From: JAZDGX01 sp964482205
GTDB taxonomy: Bacteria > Eisenbacteria > RBG-16-71-46 > CAIMUX01 > WJJG01
Direction of reading: 5' to 3'
DNA: 64,000 bases
Assembly (NCBI GenBank): GCA_964482205.1
Contig: CAYZWI010000011.1
Location: 75,349 to 139,348, forward strand
How positions within the stretch are numbered: position 1 is the stretch's first letter; each line of letters starts with the position of its first letter. The position numbers were made by a program, and so were the translations under genes. Shown here one piece after another: positions 45,653-54,210 of this stretch. The notes below the pieces were generated by a model. It worked only from the letters and a program-made list of their open reading frames with translations. It was not told where the DNA came from and searched no databases.

Positions 45653-46624
45653 CTACTCGTCGGGCACCGGCCAAACGAACCTCTGCGTCCTCAGGAAGCT
45701 CTCCACCTGCTCCACGCTCTGGCTCGCTTTGCGCTCGACCGCTTCCGCCGTGTTGAAGGCATTGTGCGGCGTGAGGATCGTATCGGGGCGGCTAGCCAAG
45801 GCAAGCACCGCCGCCGTCTCGGGATCGTCGCTCGCGCGGCCGGTGCGCATCGCGACGGCGACTTCGCTTTCGTGATCGAAGACATCGAGCCCGGCCGCCG
45901 CCAGATGTCCGCGCTCGAGAAGCGCGAGCAAACCGCCCGGCGGAGAAAGCTCGCCGCGCGCCACATTCACGAAGATTGCCCCGCGCGGAGCGCGCAGGAG
46001 GCATTCCTCGCTGAAGTACCCGCGATTGCTCTTCGTGAGATTCATCGCCGAGACGACGATGTCCGCCTGCGGCAAGGCCTCCTCGATGGGCGCATAGTCC
46101 ACGAAGGCATGCTTGCGGACGAGATCGACGCCGATCACGCGCATCCCGAGCCCTTGTCCGATGCGCGCGATCTCGGAGCCGATGTTTCCCACTCCCACGA
46201 CGACCAGCGTCTTGCCCGCGCATTCGGCGCCGGTCAAGCCGTTGCGATCGAAGCGCGGGAAATTCTCGATCTGGCGGGGAAGCCGCCGCAAGAGCGCCAT
46301 CCACAAGGTGAGCGCCTGCTCCGCGACCGCGCGGCTGCAATAGATGGGCAGATACCCGCAGGGAAGATCGAACCCGAGCGCACCGCGTTGCCGCAACACA
46401 TGATCGTATCCCGTGGTTCGGCTGAGAATGCCTGCCACGCTCGCCACCCATTCCGCGGGAATCAGCGATTGCGTCCGCAGGCTGATCAATCTCGCGGGGG
46501 GCTCGCGATCGCCTTCTTCCTGAATCGTCTTTCCGGTGAAGGCCGAACGAACTCGCGTGGGCAGGAGAGCGCGCAGTCGCGCCGCCTCTTCTTCGAAGGC
46601 CTCGTAGAACTTGACGTCGAGCAT
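45653..46624 (-). CDS. D-isomer specific 2-hydroxyacid dehydrogenase
   Basis: NAD(P)-dependent oxidoreductase of the phosphoglycerate-dehydrogenase fold. The dinucleotide-binding GVGNIGSEIARIGQGLGMRVIGVD, the catalytic Arg region FVNVARGELS, a Glu-containing AGLDVFDHE and the His in LTPHNAFNTAEAV are all visible. At 323 aa it has the length of D-lactate/hydroxyacid dehydrogenases without an ACT domain. ATG 46624 has GGGAG six bases upstream. Substrate is uncertain: FDLPCGYLPIYC in place of the usual specificity loop is unlike SerA. Confidence 0.92.
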   Translation of the reverse strand: MLDVKFYEAFEEEAARLRALLPTRVRSAFTGKTIQEEGDREPPARLISLRTQSLIPAEWVASVAGILSRTTGYDHVLRQRGALGFDLPCGYLPIYCSRAVAEQALTLWMALLRRLPRQIENFPRFDRNGLTGAECAGKTLVVVGVGNIGSEIARIGQGLGMRVIGVDLVRKHAFVDYAPIEEALPQADIVVSAMNLTKSNRGYFSEECLLRAPRGAIFVNVARGELSPPGGLLALLERGHLAAAGLDVFDHESEVAVAMRTGRASDDPETAAVLALASRPDTILTPHNAFNTAEAVERKASQSVEQVESFLRTQRFVWPVPDE

Positions 46625-46978
46625 GCGCTCTCCCACGGCTGGGATTCTGGTCTTTCTCGGCAGTCGCGCGCCGGCGCTCCCCGGCATTCTCATGCGCGCC
46701 TGGCGCCTCGGACGGCCTGCATTCTAGCCGCGCTGCTCTCCGCTTGCCAGCCCGCCATGCGACGGCGCCACCAGCGCCAATCCGGCTTTCCCCCAATCCC
46801 CGAATCAGCACATCCGGCCGTCGCATTCCGCTTTCGGAACCTTGATTCTTCCCCTCGGTAGATTTGTCATCCCGGTCGCGAGGCGATGGGGCGCGAGCGG
46901 AGCAGAGTGAAGCGCGGACCGTTCGCTGCCACGACCGTGGACATGACCGCGGAGAATTCCTTGCATGGAGGTGCGCGT
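46625..46978. other. Divergent intergenic region dehydrogenase/copZ
   Basis: About 350 bases without a supported gene. A TAGATT at 46859-46864 could be a copper-operon -10, but no matching -35 stands at 16-18 bases. I do not see a clear CueR- or CsoR-type dyad. Confidence 0.4.
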
Positions 46979-47185
46979 ATGGAGAGGCGGTCCTTTCATA
47001 CCCCTGGGATGAGCTGCGCGCATTGCGTCTCGACCATCGAGCGCGAATTGAAGGAGCTGCCCGGCGTGCGCGCGGTCGCCGCCGATCTCGCCGGGAAACG
47101 CGTGACGGTGGAATGGGAGCCTCCAGCGACCTGGGAGAAGATCAAGGATCTGCTCGCCGAGATTGGATACCCTGTTCTCGGGTGA
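46979..47185 (+). CDS. copZ: Copper chaperone (HMA domain) CopZ
   Basis: A 68-residue heavy-metal-associated domain with the metal-binding GMSCAHC motif at residues 10-16 and the typical beta-alpha-beta-beta-alpha-beta pattern (GVRAVAADLAGKRVTVEWEPP). It binds Cu(I) in the cytoplasm and hands it to the ATPase encoded 95 bases downstream. GGAGG lies seven bases before ATG 46979. Confidence 0.95.
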   Translation: MERRSFHTPGMSCAHCVSTIERELKELPGVRAVAADLAGKRVTVEWEPPATWEKIKDLLAEIGYPVLG

Positions 47186-47246
47186 GCGCGCCTTCCGGAT
47201 GGTGCGGCCTCGGGTGAGCGCCGCTTCCGGATGGTCCGTCCTCGAG
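47177..47246 (+). repeat. 32-bp tandem duplication at the copZ stop codon
   Basis: Two copies, 47177-47208 and 47209-47240, beginning CTCGGGTGAGCG and containing CTTCCGGATGGT, plus the start of a third (CTCGAG, 47241). The first copy spans the copZ stop codon; the array fills most of the copZ-copA spacer. Confidence 0.85.
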
Positions 47247-47280
47247 TAGGCGTGTGGCAGCGGCATCGCGAGGGAAGCGC

Positions 47281-49569
47281 ATGGACAAGCGCAAGGTCGA
47301 GCTTCCGGTGATCGGCATGACCTGCGCGGCCTGCGTCGCGACCGTCGAGCGCACCCTTCGCAAGAAGACACCCGGCACGCTGGACGCCGAAGTCAATCTC
47401 GCCACCGAAACCGCGACCATCGAATACGACGCGGACATCGTAGACCTGCAGGGTCTCGCCGCGGCCGTCGACCGCGCGGGATATCGCTTGATCCTTCCCA
47501 CGGACGAGGACGACGAAGTTCGCGCCCGCCGGGAAGAGCATGCGAGCGAACGGCGCGCCTTTCTCGTCGGGCTCTTCTTCACCATCCCGCTCTTTCTTCT
47601 CAGCATGGGGCGCGACTTTTCTCTGCTCGGCGATTCCACCGTGCCTGGATCCTGGGCGCATACGCGCGTCTTCGATCTGCTCCTCGCGCTGCTCGCGACT
47701 CCGGTGCAGTTCTACACCGGCTGGGGCTTCTATCGCGGCGCGTGGAAGAGCCTGAAGAACGGCTCCGCGAACATGGATGTGCTCGTCTCGCTCGGCTCCT
47801 CGACCGCCTACGGCTATTCGTTGGCCGTGCTGCTCTTCCCCTCGCTCGGCGGGCATGTCTACTTTGAGACCTCCGCGCTCATCATCACGCTCATCAAGCT
47901 GGGCAAGGTGCTGGAGGCGCGGGCGCGCGGACGCACCTCGAGCGCCATTCGCGCCCTCATGGATCTCACCCCGCCGCGCGCGCACCGCATCGAGCCCGAC
48001 GGCACCGAGCGCGAGGTCGCGGTGGCGGAGATCGACGCGGGCGATCTCCTCGCCGTCAAACCGGGCGAGAGCATTCCCGTCGACGGCGTCGTGACCGGCG
48101 GCAACTCTTCCGTCGATGAGAGCATGCTGAGCGGCGAATCGCTGCCCATCGACAAGACGCCCGGCGATCCGGTATTCGGCGGAACGGTGAATCTCACCGG
48201 CCGGATCAAGATGCAGGCGACGCGCGTGGGCGCGGATTCCGTCATCGCGCGCATCATTCGTCTCGTGCGCTCGGCCCAGGGAAGCCGCGCGCCCATTCAA
48301 CGCCTCGCCGATCGCGTCTCGGCCTTCTTCGTGCCCGGCGTGCTCGCGATCGCGCTCGTCACCTTCGCGCTCTGGTGGCTGCTCGCGCACGATCCCGTCG
48401 TCGCGCTCATTCGTCTCGTGGCCGTCCTCGTGATCGCCTGCCCCTGCGCGCTCGGGCTTGCGACTCCGACGGCGATCATGGTGGGCATGGGGCGCGGCGC
48501 GAAGGCGGGGATCCTCTTTCGCAACAGCGAGGCGCTCGAGAAAGCGGAGCGTCTCACCGCCGTCATGCTCGACAAAACGGGCACGCTCACGACAGGCAAG
48601 CCCGTGCTGACCGACTGGATCCCGCTCGCATCGCCAGCATCGGCTTCGGCTTCAGCCTCGGCTTCGGATTCGCCCGGGGAGAATGAGCCATCGTCTGCGG
48701 GCCTGGACGCCCTCGCCCTCGCCGCCTCGGCCGAGTCCGCCTCCACGCATCCCATCGCCCGCGCGATCGTGGCGGGCGCGCGCGAGCGGGGCCTGACGCT
48801 ATTCGAGCCCGAGGAAGTCGCCGATGCCGCCGGCTTCGGCATCACTGCGCTGGTGCGCGGGCATCGCGTGCGCGTGGGAAAGCCCGCGTGGTTCGAGCAT
48901 GCGCCGGATGCCGCTCACGCGCTCGCCGCGCAAGGCAAGAGCGCCGCGATCGTCGAGGTGGATGGCGCCATCGCGGGCGTGCTGGGCATCGCCGATCGCG
49001 AAAAGGAGAATGCGGCCGATGCGGTCGCGGCCCTTCGCTCGCAACATCTCGCCGTGATCATGCTCACCGGCGACAGCGAGCCCTCCGCGCGCACGATCGC
49101 CGGGCGCGTGGGCATCGAGCGCGTGATCGCAGGCGTTCCGCCCGAGAAGAAAGAGGAGGCGGTGCACGAGGCGCAAGCGGCGGGCGAGCGCGTGGCGATG
49201 GTCGGAGACGGGATCAACGATGCGCCCGCGCTGGCGCGCGCGGATGTGGGGATCGCGATCGGCGGCGGCACGGATGTCGCGATCGGCGCGGCCGGGATCA
49301 CGCTCGTGCGCGGCGATCTCGCCGGCGTTGCGCGCGCGATCTCGCTCTCCCGCGCAACCATGCGCACCGTGCGCCAAAATCTCTTCTGGGCGTTCTTCTA
49401 CAATGTCGCCCTGATTCCCGTTGCGGCCGGCGTGCTGCATCGCGCGAGCTGGTTGCCTTCGATCATTCGCGATCTGCATCCGGCGCTCGCCGCCGCGGCC
49501 ATGGCCCTCTCGAGCGTCACGGTGGTGTCGAACAGCTTGCGGCTGAACCGCTGGAAGCCGCCCGCCTAG
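47281..49569 (+). CDS. copA: Copper-exporting P-type ATPase
   Basis: P1B-type ATPase that pumps Cu(I) out of the cytoplasm. One N-terminal HMA domain (GMTCAAC, Cys15/Cys18), an actuator domain with ESMLSGESLPIDK (TGE-equivalent SGES), the membrane CPC motif (Cys387/Cys389 in IACPCALGLATPTA), phosphorylation site D431 in DKTGTLTTGK, HP in SASTHPIARAI and the hinge VGDGINDAPALA. Length 762 aa is standard. The nucleotide-binding domain contains a low-complexity Ser/Ala run (about 455-475). It forms an operon-like pair with copZ. Confidence 0.97.
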   Translation: MDKRKVELPVIGMTCAACVATVERTLRKKTPGTLDAEVNLATETATIEYDADIVDLQGLAAAVDRAGYRLILPTDEDDEVRARREEHASERRAFLVGLFFTIPLFLLSMGRDFSLLGDSTVPGSWAHTRVFDLLLALLATPVQFYTGWGFYRGAWKSLKNGSANMDVLVSLGSSTAYGYSLAVLLFPSLGGHVYFETSALIITLIKLGKVLEARARGRTSSAIRALMDLTPPRAHRIEPDGTEREVAVAEIDAGDLLAVKPGESIPVDGVVTGGNSSVDESMLSGESLPIDKTPGDPVFGGTVNLTGRIKMQATRVGADSVIARIIRLVRSAQGSRAPIQRLADRVSAFFVPGVLAIALVTFALWWLLAHDPVVALIRLVAVLVIACPCALGLATPTAIMVGMGRGAKAGILFRNSEALEKAERLTAVMLDKTGTLTTGKPVLTDWIPLASPASASASASASDSPGENEPSSAGLDALALAASAESASTHPIARAIVAGARERGLTLFEPEEVADAAGFGITALVRGHRVRVGKPAWFEHAPDAAHALAAQGKSAAIVEVDGAIAGVLGIADREKENAADAVAALRSQHLAVIMLTGDSEPSARTIAGRVGIERVIAGVPPEKKEEAVHEAQAAGERVAMVGDGINDAPALARADVGIAIGGGTDVAIGAAGITLVRGDLAGVARAISLSRATMRTVRQNLFWAFFYNVALIPVAAGVLHRASWLPSIIRDLHPALAAAAMALSSVTVVSNSLRLNRWKPPA

Positions 49570-49622
49570 CAAGGTGCTCGTGGACGCTTTGTGCTGTTCC
49601 TTCGCCGATCGCAGCCCTGGCG

Positions 49623-52600
49623 CTACTCGCTCTGCCGGATGAGCGCGAAACGGCGCGTCTCGCTCTTTCCGTCCACGGAAATGCGCAGCAGATAGACGCC
49701 CGAAGCGAGCTGGGCTCCTTCCTCGAACGCGGACCAGCGCACGCCCCCATCCGCCACCGGCAGCGCGCCGCTCCACACGAGCCGCCCGCTGCCGTCGAGA
49801 ATCTCCGCGCTCACCTGGGTGATGTCCGGCGGTGTCTCGATCGGCACAAAGAACTCGCCGGTGATCGGATTCGGACGAGGATATCCAATCGAGAGTACTA
49901 GCGTGTCCGGGAGATCCTCCTCCATTCCTTCGACGAGCAGATCTCTGAGCTCGGGATGCTCGGCGCCGCTCGTGACGAAGGCCGGCGCTTCCTCGCCCGC
50001 TCGCCACACTTCGACGCGCAGGTCCCAGGCATGCGGCCCCAGCGACGCGGGCCACTGCGGATCTCCCGACTGCGCCTGCACGCACAACGAATCCGATTCC
50101 TCGCCCGCGATTCGCACGGACGCCGTGCGTCCGATCTCGAATACGCCTTCCTCTTCATCGATGGCCACGAGACGCAATTCGATCCTCGCGCCGCCAGGCA
50201 TCACATCGGGATCCGCGCACACCGACAGAGCGGTCGCGTAGCCGTCCTCGTCTCGATCGGCGCTCGTCTCAACTTGAAGGTGCGACAAGGCGAAGGTCTT
50301 CACCGCATCTTCGTCGAGCCCTTCGACCGGGAGATGCGCGAGACCGCTTCCCGGATGCGACTGTCCGGTCGCGATCGTGACCGGTTCGTCAACTCCCGCC
50401 TGCCATAGCTCGACCTCCAAGTCCCATCGCGCACCCGCCAGCGTGTCGGGCCATGCGGCAAATTGCGACTGCGCGGACGCCTCCAGGCACAGCGTGTCCG
50501 GCAACGACTTGGTAATCTCCTTGATGCGCGTCGATCCGAACGGAATGCGCTCTCCCGTCTCCGTTCGGGCGAAGAGCGCAATCCACACCTGCGCGGTCCC
50601 CTGATCGACATTCGGATCGGCGCAGGCGGTGAATCCGGTCAAGCGGCCGTCCTCATCCAGGTCCTGTGCAGCCTCGTATGTGACGCGCACATCCGAGAGC
50701 GTGAAGAGAGGCCCGGGTTCTTGAAGCAGCAGGAATCGCGGAGCCTGTCCGGGAATGAAGACCGCGAGCGTCTCTTCGGGAATCGGCGCCCAGCCCTCTC
50801 CTCCCGAGCCGAGTGATTCCGACGCGACTACCCAGAAAGAAGACGGCTCCATCTCCGAAACCGCCGGATGATAGTGCACACGATTCTCGTGCGGCTCGCA
50901 GTATTGCAGCGCGTACAGCGTGTCGCCGCGCTGCAGCACGAAGTTCAGCTCGGGTTCCTCGACGAACAGATCGACTTGCTGCGAGACCGTGCGCACCGCT
51001 TCGAGCAGCGCGCCGACGAATGCAAGCTCCGGCCGCTCTTCGATGAGCTTCAGCAGATAGAGGAAATACAGCTCGCCATCGACGCGGCTCGTTCCCGACA
51101 CACCCTGCATATAGTCGGTGGGATGCCGGCGTAGGTAGTCGAGCCGCCCGATTCTCGCTTCCAAGGTCTGAACGCGTAGCCGGCCGTCGTGCGCGAAGAG
51201 CATGCCTTCGTGAAGGAAGGGATCGGGATTCGGAATGCCCGCGTGTTCGCTGCGATCGGCGCGCACATGCGCCATCGCCGCGCGGGGCGCAAGCGCCTCC
51301 ATCTCTTCGACCGTGAAGGCGTACTCCGGCTCGTGCTCGTCGTTCGCAGCCGGACCGCCGCGCCGGATGAGCGGCAATTCCAAAGGAACGAGAGGCGGAT
51401 CGGCGAAGGTATAGCCGATGCTCCATCCCTGGTCATAGGTGGACGCGAGCGCCTGCAGATTCTGTTCGACTCCATTCTCCAGATGGCGCGCGATCATTCC
51501 CGGGGAATAGCCGCTGCCCACGAGCGCCCAGAAGCGGCCGGTGGGAGCGGAATCGGGCACCCGCGCGGTGACGGCATCCAGAAAGGAAAGCGAATCGTCG
51601 AAACGCCATGTCTCAGGCGAGGGCGCGTCTGGCGCGGCGTTGTCCATCGCTTGCACGCCCGCCAGTGGATGAAAAACGGGATCGCGATCGGGGACGAAGA
51701 TGCCGAAGGTGTTCAGAGCCATCGTGCCCCAGACGGCATCATCCGACCCCATCGGCTCCGAGGCGACCACCCAGTAGGGCGACGCATCTCCGCCCGCCGG
51801 TCCGCCGCCGTTGCCTGGCGGGGAGCCTTCGCCGGCCGCTTTCGACCCGGCCGAGAAGTAGCGGAGGGAATTCGTGGTTCCGTAGCGATTGAGCGCATAC
51901 AGCGTATCGCCGTCGGTCAACACGAAGTTCAGGCTTCCGCCGAAACGGCTCACGAAGTGGCGCACCGATTCCAGCAGCCCCTCTGCGAATGGATGGCCGG
52001 GATGGTCGTCGATGTGCTTGAGGAGACACAGGAAGAAGAGCTCGGAATCGACGTGCCCGCTTTCACCGATGCCCTGCACATAATCGGGCGGATGCGAATC
52101 GAGGTACTTCCCTCCTTCGAGGTACTGCTCCATAGCAGGCACATTCGCTCCGCCGTTGTGGGCAAAGACCATTCCGCGCTGGAGGAACGGATGAGGATCC
52201 GGGATGCCCCAATGTCCGGAAGTGCCCGCCCGCACATGACCGATCGCGGCTTTCGGGCGCATGCGATCCATCTCGTCGACGGCGATGTCGTATTCGGTCT
52301 CGAAGGGATCCGACGAGTAAGGCCCGCCGCGGCGAATGACCGGCCCGCGCAAGGCGCTCGGCTCGGGCAGGTTTGGAAAGTACGCGAGCCCCCATCCGTC
52401 CCGATTGTAGGTGCCCAGTTCCTTCAAATTCGTAGGCAGGCCGTCGCGGAGTTGATTGGAGATCAGCGCATCCGGGTAATCGTGGCCGACGATCGCCCAC
52501 AGGCGGCAATTGTGCGGCTGCAGGGTATCGCTCGCCTGAGCCATCGAGGATGCAGGCACCGAGGATGCGGCCATCGAGGATGCGAGCACCGAACGCTGGG

Positions 52601-52805
52601 CGCTGGGCAGCGCTCTGGTCTGCCCAGCGCCAAGAAGCGCGCAGATTGCCGCGATTGCGCCAAGCGCGAGGGAAGCGCCCAGGCGGGGGTGCCGCCGAGG
52701 CATCCACGCGCCCGGGCGAACGGCTCTCTTCCCGCGCCGCTGCGCCGATCGATGCGTCCTCGGCAATCCCATGGCTTCCGCTCTAATGCCGGCGGGGCTA
52801 TCCAT
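49623..52805 (-). CDS. Secreted tandem glutamine-amidotransferase-fold protein with sorting domain
   Basis: A 1060-residue exported protein. After a long N-region and hydrophobic segment (about 43-62) come two copies of the class II glutamine amidotransferase fold (YafJ/EgtC type). Copy 1 (100-420) has Cys100 in NCRLWAIVG, RDGWGLAYF, HVRAG, PHPF and FAHNGG, all active-site landmarks. Copy 2 (423-700) has Gly423 at the Cys position, PDPF for PHPF and AHDG for AHNG, so it is catalytically dead. Two Ig-like repeats with DLDEDG/DRDEDG motifs (about 703-830 and 838-955) precede a C-terminal FlgD/type IX-like domain (970-1060, YPRPNPITGEFFVP and LASGVYLLRISV). GAGGAG precedes ATG 52805. Class II enzymes need the Cys at the N-terminus, so copy 1 would require removal of 99 residues. 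Confidence 0.82.
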   Translation of the reverse strand: MDSPAGIRAEAMGLPRTHRSAQRRGKRAVRPGAWMPRRHPRLGASLALGAIAAICALLGAGQTRALPSAQRSVLASSMAASSVPASSMAQASDTLQPHNCRLWAIVGHDYPDALISNQLRDGLPTNLKELGTYNRDGWGLAYFPNLPEPSALRGPVIRRGGPYSSDPFETEYDIAVDEMDRMRPKAAIGHVRAGTSGHWGIPDPHPFLQRGMVFAHNGGANVPAMEQYLEGGKYLDSHPPDYVQGIGESGHVDSELFFLCLLKHIDDHPGHPFAEGLLESVRHFVSRFGGSLNFVLTDGDTLYALNRYGTTNSLRYFSAGSKAAGEGSPPGNGGGPAGGDASPYWVVASEPMGSDDAVWGTMALNTFGIFVPDRDPVFHPLAGVQAMDNAAPDAPSPETWRFDDSLSFLDAVTARVPDSAPTGRFWALVGSGYSPGMIARHLENGVEQNLQALASTYDQGWSIGYTFADPPLVPLELPLIRRGGPAANDEHEPEYAFTVEEMEALAPRAAMAHVRADRSEHAGIPNPDPFLHEGMLFAHDGRLRVQTLEARIGRLDYLRRHPTDYMQGVSGTSRVDGELYFLYLLKLIEERPELAFVGALLEAVRTVSQQVDLFVEEPELNFVLQRGDTLYALQYCEPHENRVHYHPAVSEMEPSSFWVVASESLGSGGEGWAPIPEETLAVFIPGQAPRFLLLQEPGPLFTLSDVRVTYEAAQDLDEDGRLTGFTACADPNVDQGTAQVWIALFARTETGERIPFGSTRIKEITKSLPDTLCLEASAQSQFAAWPDTLAGARWDLEVELWQAGVDEPVTIATGQSHPGSGLAHLPVEGLDEDAVKTFALSHLQVETSADRDEDGYATALSVCADPDVMPGGARIELRLVAIDEEEGVFEIGRTASVRIAGEESDSLCVQAQSGDPQWPASLGPHAWDLRVEVWRAGEEAPAFVTSGAEHPELRDLLVEGMEEDLPDTLVLSIGYPRPNPITGEFFVPIETPPDITQVSAEILDGSGRLVWSGALPVADGGVRWSAFEEGAQLASGVYLLRISVDGKSETRRFALIRQSE

Positions 52806-52874
52806 GCCGCTCCTCTTGGCTCCGACCGCCGGACGCGCCGTCTGCGGTCCGCCGGGTATCCATCGAGCGCGCCG

Positions 52875-52904
52875 TTGCGGCCGGATGACTCGATGCCCTA
52901 GATT
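52875..52904 (+). promoter_or_regulatory. Predicted promoter of the DUF362 gene
   Basis: TTGCGG (52875-52880), 18 bases, TAGATT (52899-52904), about 90 bases before the start at 52993. Confidence 0.55.
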
Positions 52905-52992
52905 CCCCGCATCCTGGGCCGGGCCCATGGGTCATCCAAAAAGCTCCCGGGCCTGCAACAAACCCCGGAGCGACCGCTGATACGGAGGATCG

Positions 52993-54123
52993 ATGGCATC
53001 TCCAGTCTACCTGCTGCGGATCGCGGATTGGAAGAACCTTGACCTCGTGGCCGAACGATTGCGCGATCTTCTGGCTCGCGCTCCCCTGCTCGACGGCGCC
53101 CGCTCGGGACACCCGGCCGCGGTCAAGCTCACCTTCGGCGAAAAGGGCAACTCCGCCCATCCGCCCGTGAGGCTCGTGCGCGAAGTCGTCTCCGCTCTGG
53201 GCAAGCGCGGGGCGCGCCCGTTCCTGACCGAGACCAACACGCTCTACCAGGGCCAGCGGAAAAACGCGCTCGATCACCTCGAGCTCGCGCGCCAACACGG
53301 GTTCACGCACGAATCCGTGGGCGCGCCGATCATCCTAGGCGACGGAGTGCTCGGGCGCGATGTGCACGAGTTCCCGCTCGGTGCGCCGCATGTGAAAACC
53401 GCGCACCTCGCGCCCGTGCTCCGCGATTGCGAGTTCCTCGTCAGCCTCGCGCATGTGACCGGACATCTGCTGGTTGGATTCGGCGGGGCGATGAAGAACA
53501 TCGGCATGGGGCTCGCGGGCCGGGCGGGCAAGCTCGACATGCATCGCATCGTGAGGCCCGTCGTCGAGCCGAGCAAATGCACCGCATGCCTGCGATGCGT
53601 CGCGGCGTGCGCGGCCAATGCCATCGCCCCGCCGCGAACCAAAGCGAGAGCCAAGGCGGGGGGCGCCGCCGGCCCGAATCTTCGAGCCACCCGGTCGCGG
53701 GCGGTCACCATCGACGCCTCCCTCTGCACCGGGTGCGCCGATTGCCTGGCTGTCTGCCCGAGCGGAGCGATCAGCATCAACTGGTCGGACGATTCCCAGC
53801 AGGTCCAGGAGCGGATCGCCGAGTACGCCTTGGCCGTATCGAAGATGATGGCTAACCGTTTGGCATACATCAACTTACTGAATCACATCTCGGACCATTG
53901 CGACTGCCTGGGCGCTACTCCGCGCTTGATTTCGCCCGACATCGGCATCGCCGCTTCCCTCGATCCGGTGGCTCTCGACCAGGCCTCCATCGATCTCGTC
54001 AGGGCGGCTTCGGGCGGCGACGCCTTTGGCCAGGCTTGGCCGAAGGCCGATTGCGAGGCGCAACTGCGCCACGCCGAGGCGATTGGCCTGGGCAATCGGG
54101 CCTATGAAGTGGTCGAGTTCTGA
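52993..54123 (+). CDS. DUF362 / double [4Fe-4S] ferredoxin-type protein
   Basis: A 376-residue cytoplasmic protein. The N-terminal two-thirds match DUF362 (VKLTFGEKGNSAHPP, FLTETNTLYQG, LVSLAHVTGHLLVGFGGAMKN), and two [4Fe-4S] motifs are inserted (CTACLRCVAAC near 195-210 and CTGCADCLAVCPSGAI near 245-260). The C-terminal DUF362 segment (CDCLGATPRLISPDIGI, LDPVALDQASIDLV) is complete. The family is common in anaerobes; its reaction is unknown, though a redox role is implied by the clusters. GGAGGATCG precedes the ATG. It ends 87 bases before the putative selenoprotein gene in the same direction. Confidence 0.9.
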   Translation: MASPVYLLRIADWKNLDLVAERLRDLLARAPLLDGARSGHPAAVKLTFGEKGNSAHPPVRLVREVVSALGKRGARPFLTETNTLYQGQRKNALDHLELARQHGFTHESVGAPIILGDGVLGRDVHEFPLGAPHVKTAHLAPVLRDCEFLVSLAHVTGHLLVGFGGAMKNIGMGLAGRAGKLDMHRIVRPVVEPSKCTACLRCVAACAANAIAPPRTKARAKAGGAAGPNLRATRSRAVTIDASLCTGCADCLAVCPSGAISINWSDDSQQVQERIAEYALAVSKMMANRLAYINLLNHISDHCDCLGATPRLISPDIGIAASLDPVALDQASIDLVRAASGGDAFGQAWPKADCEAQLRHAEAIGLGNRAYEVVEF

Positions 54124-54210
54124 GCCCTGGGGAGCGCAAAAGGCGTTGCTCTGGAACTCGCCTTGCCGATAGCTTTATAGGATCGGTAGGGATAGAGGAG
54201 GCTTCATCGT

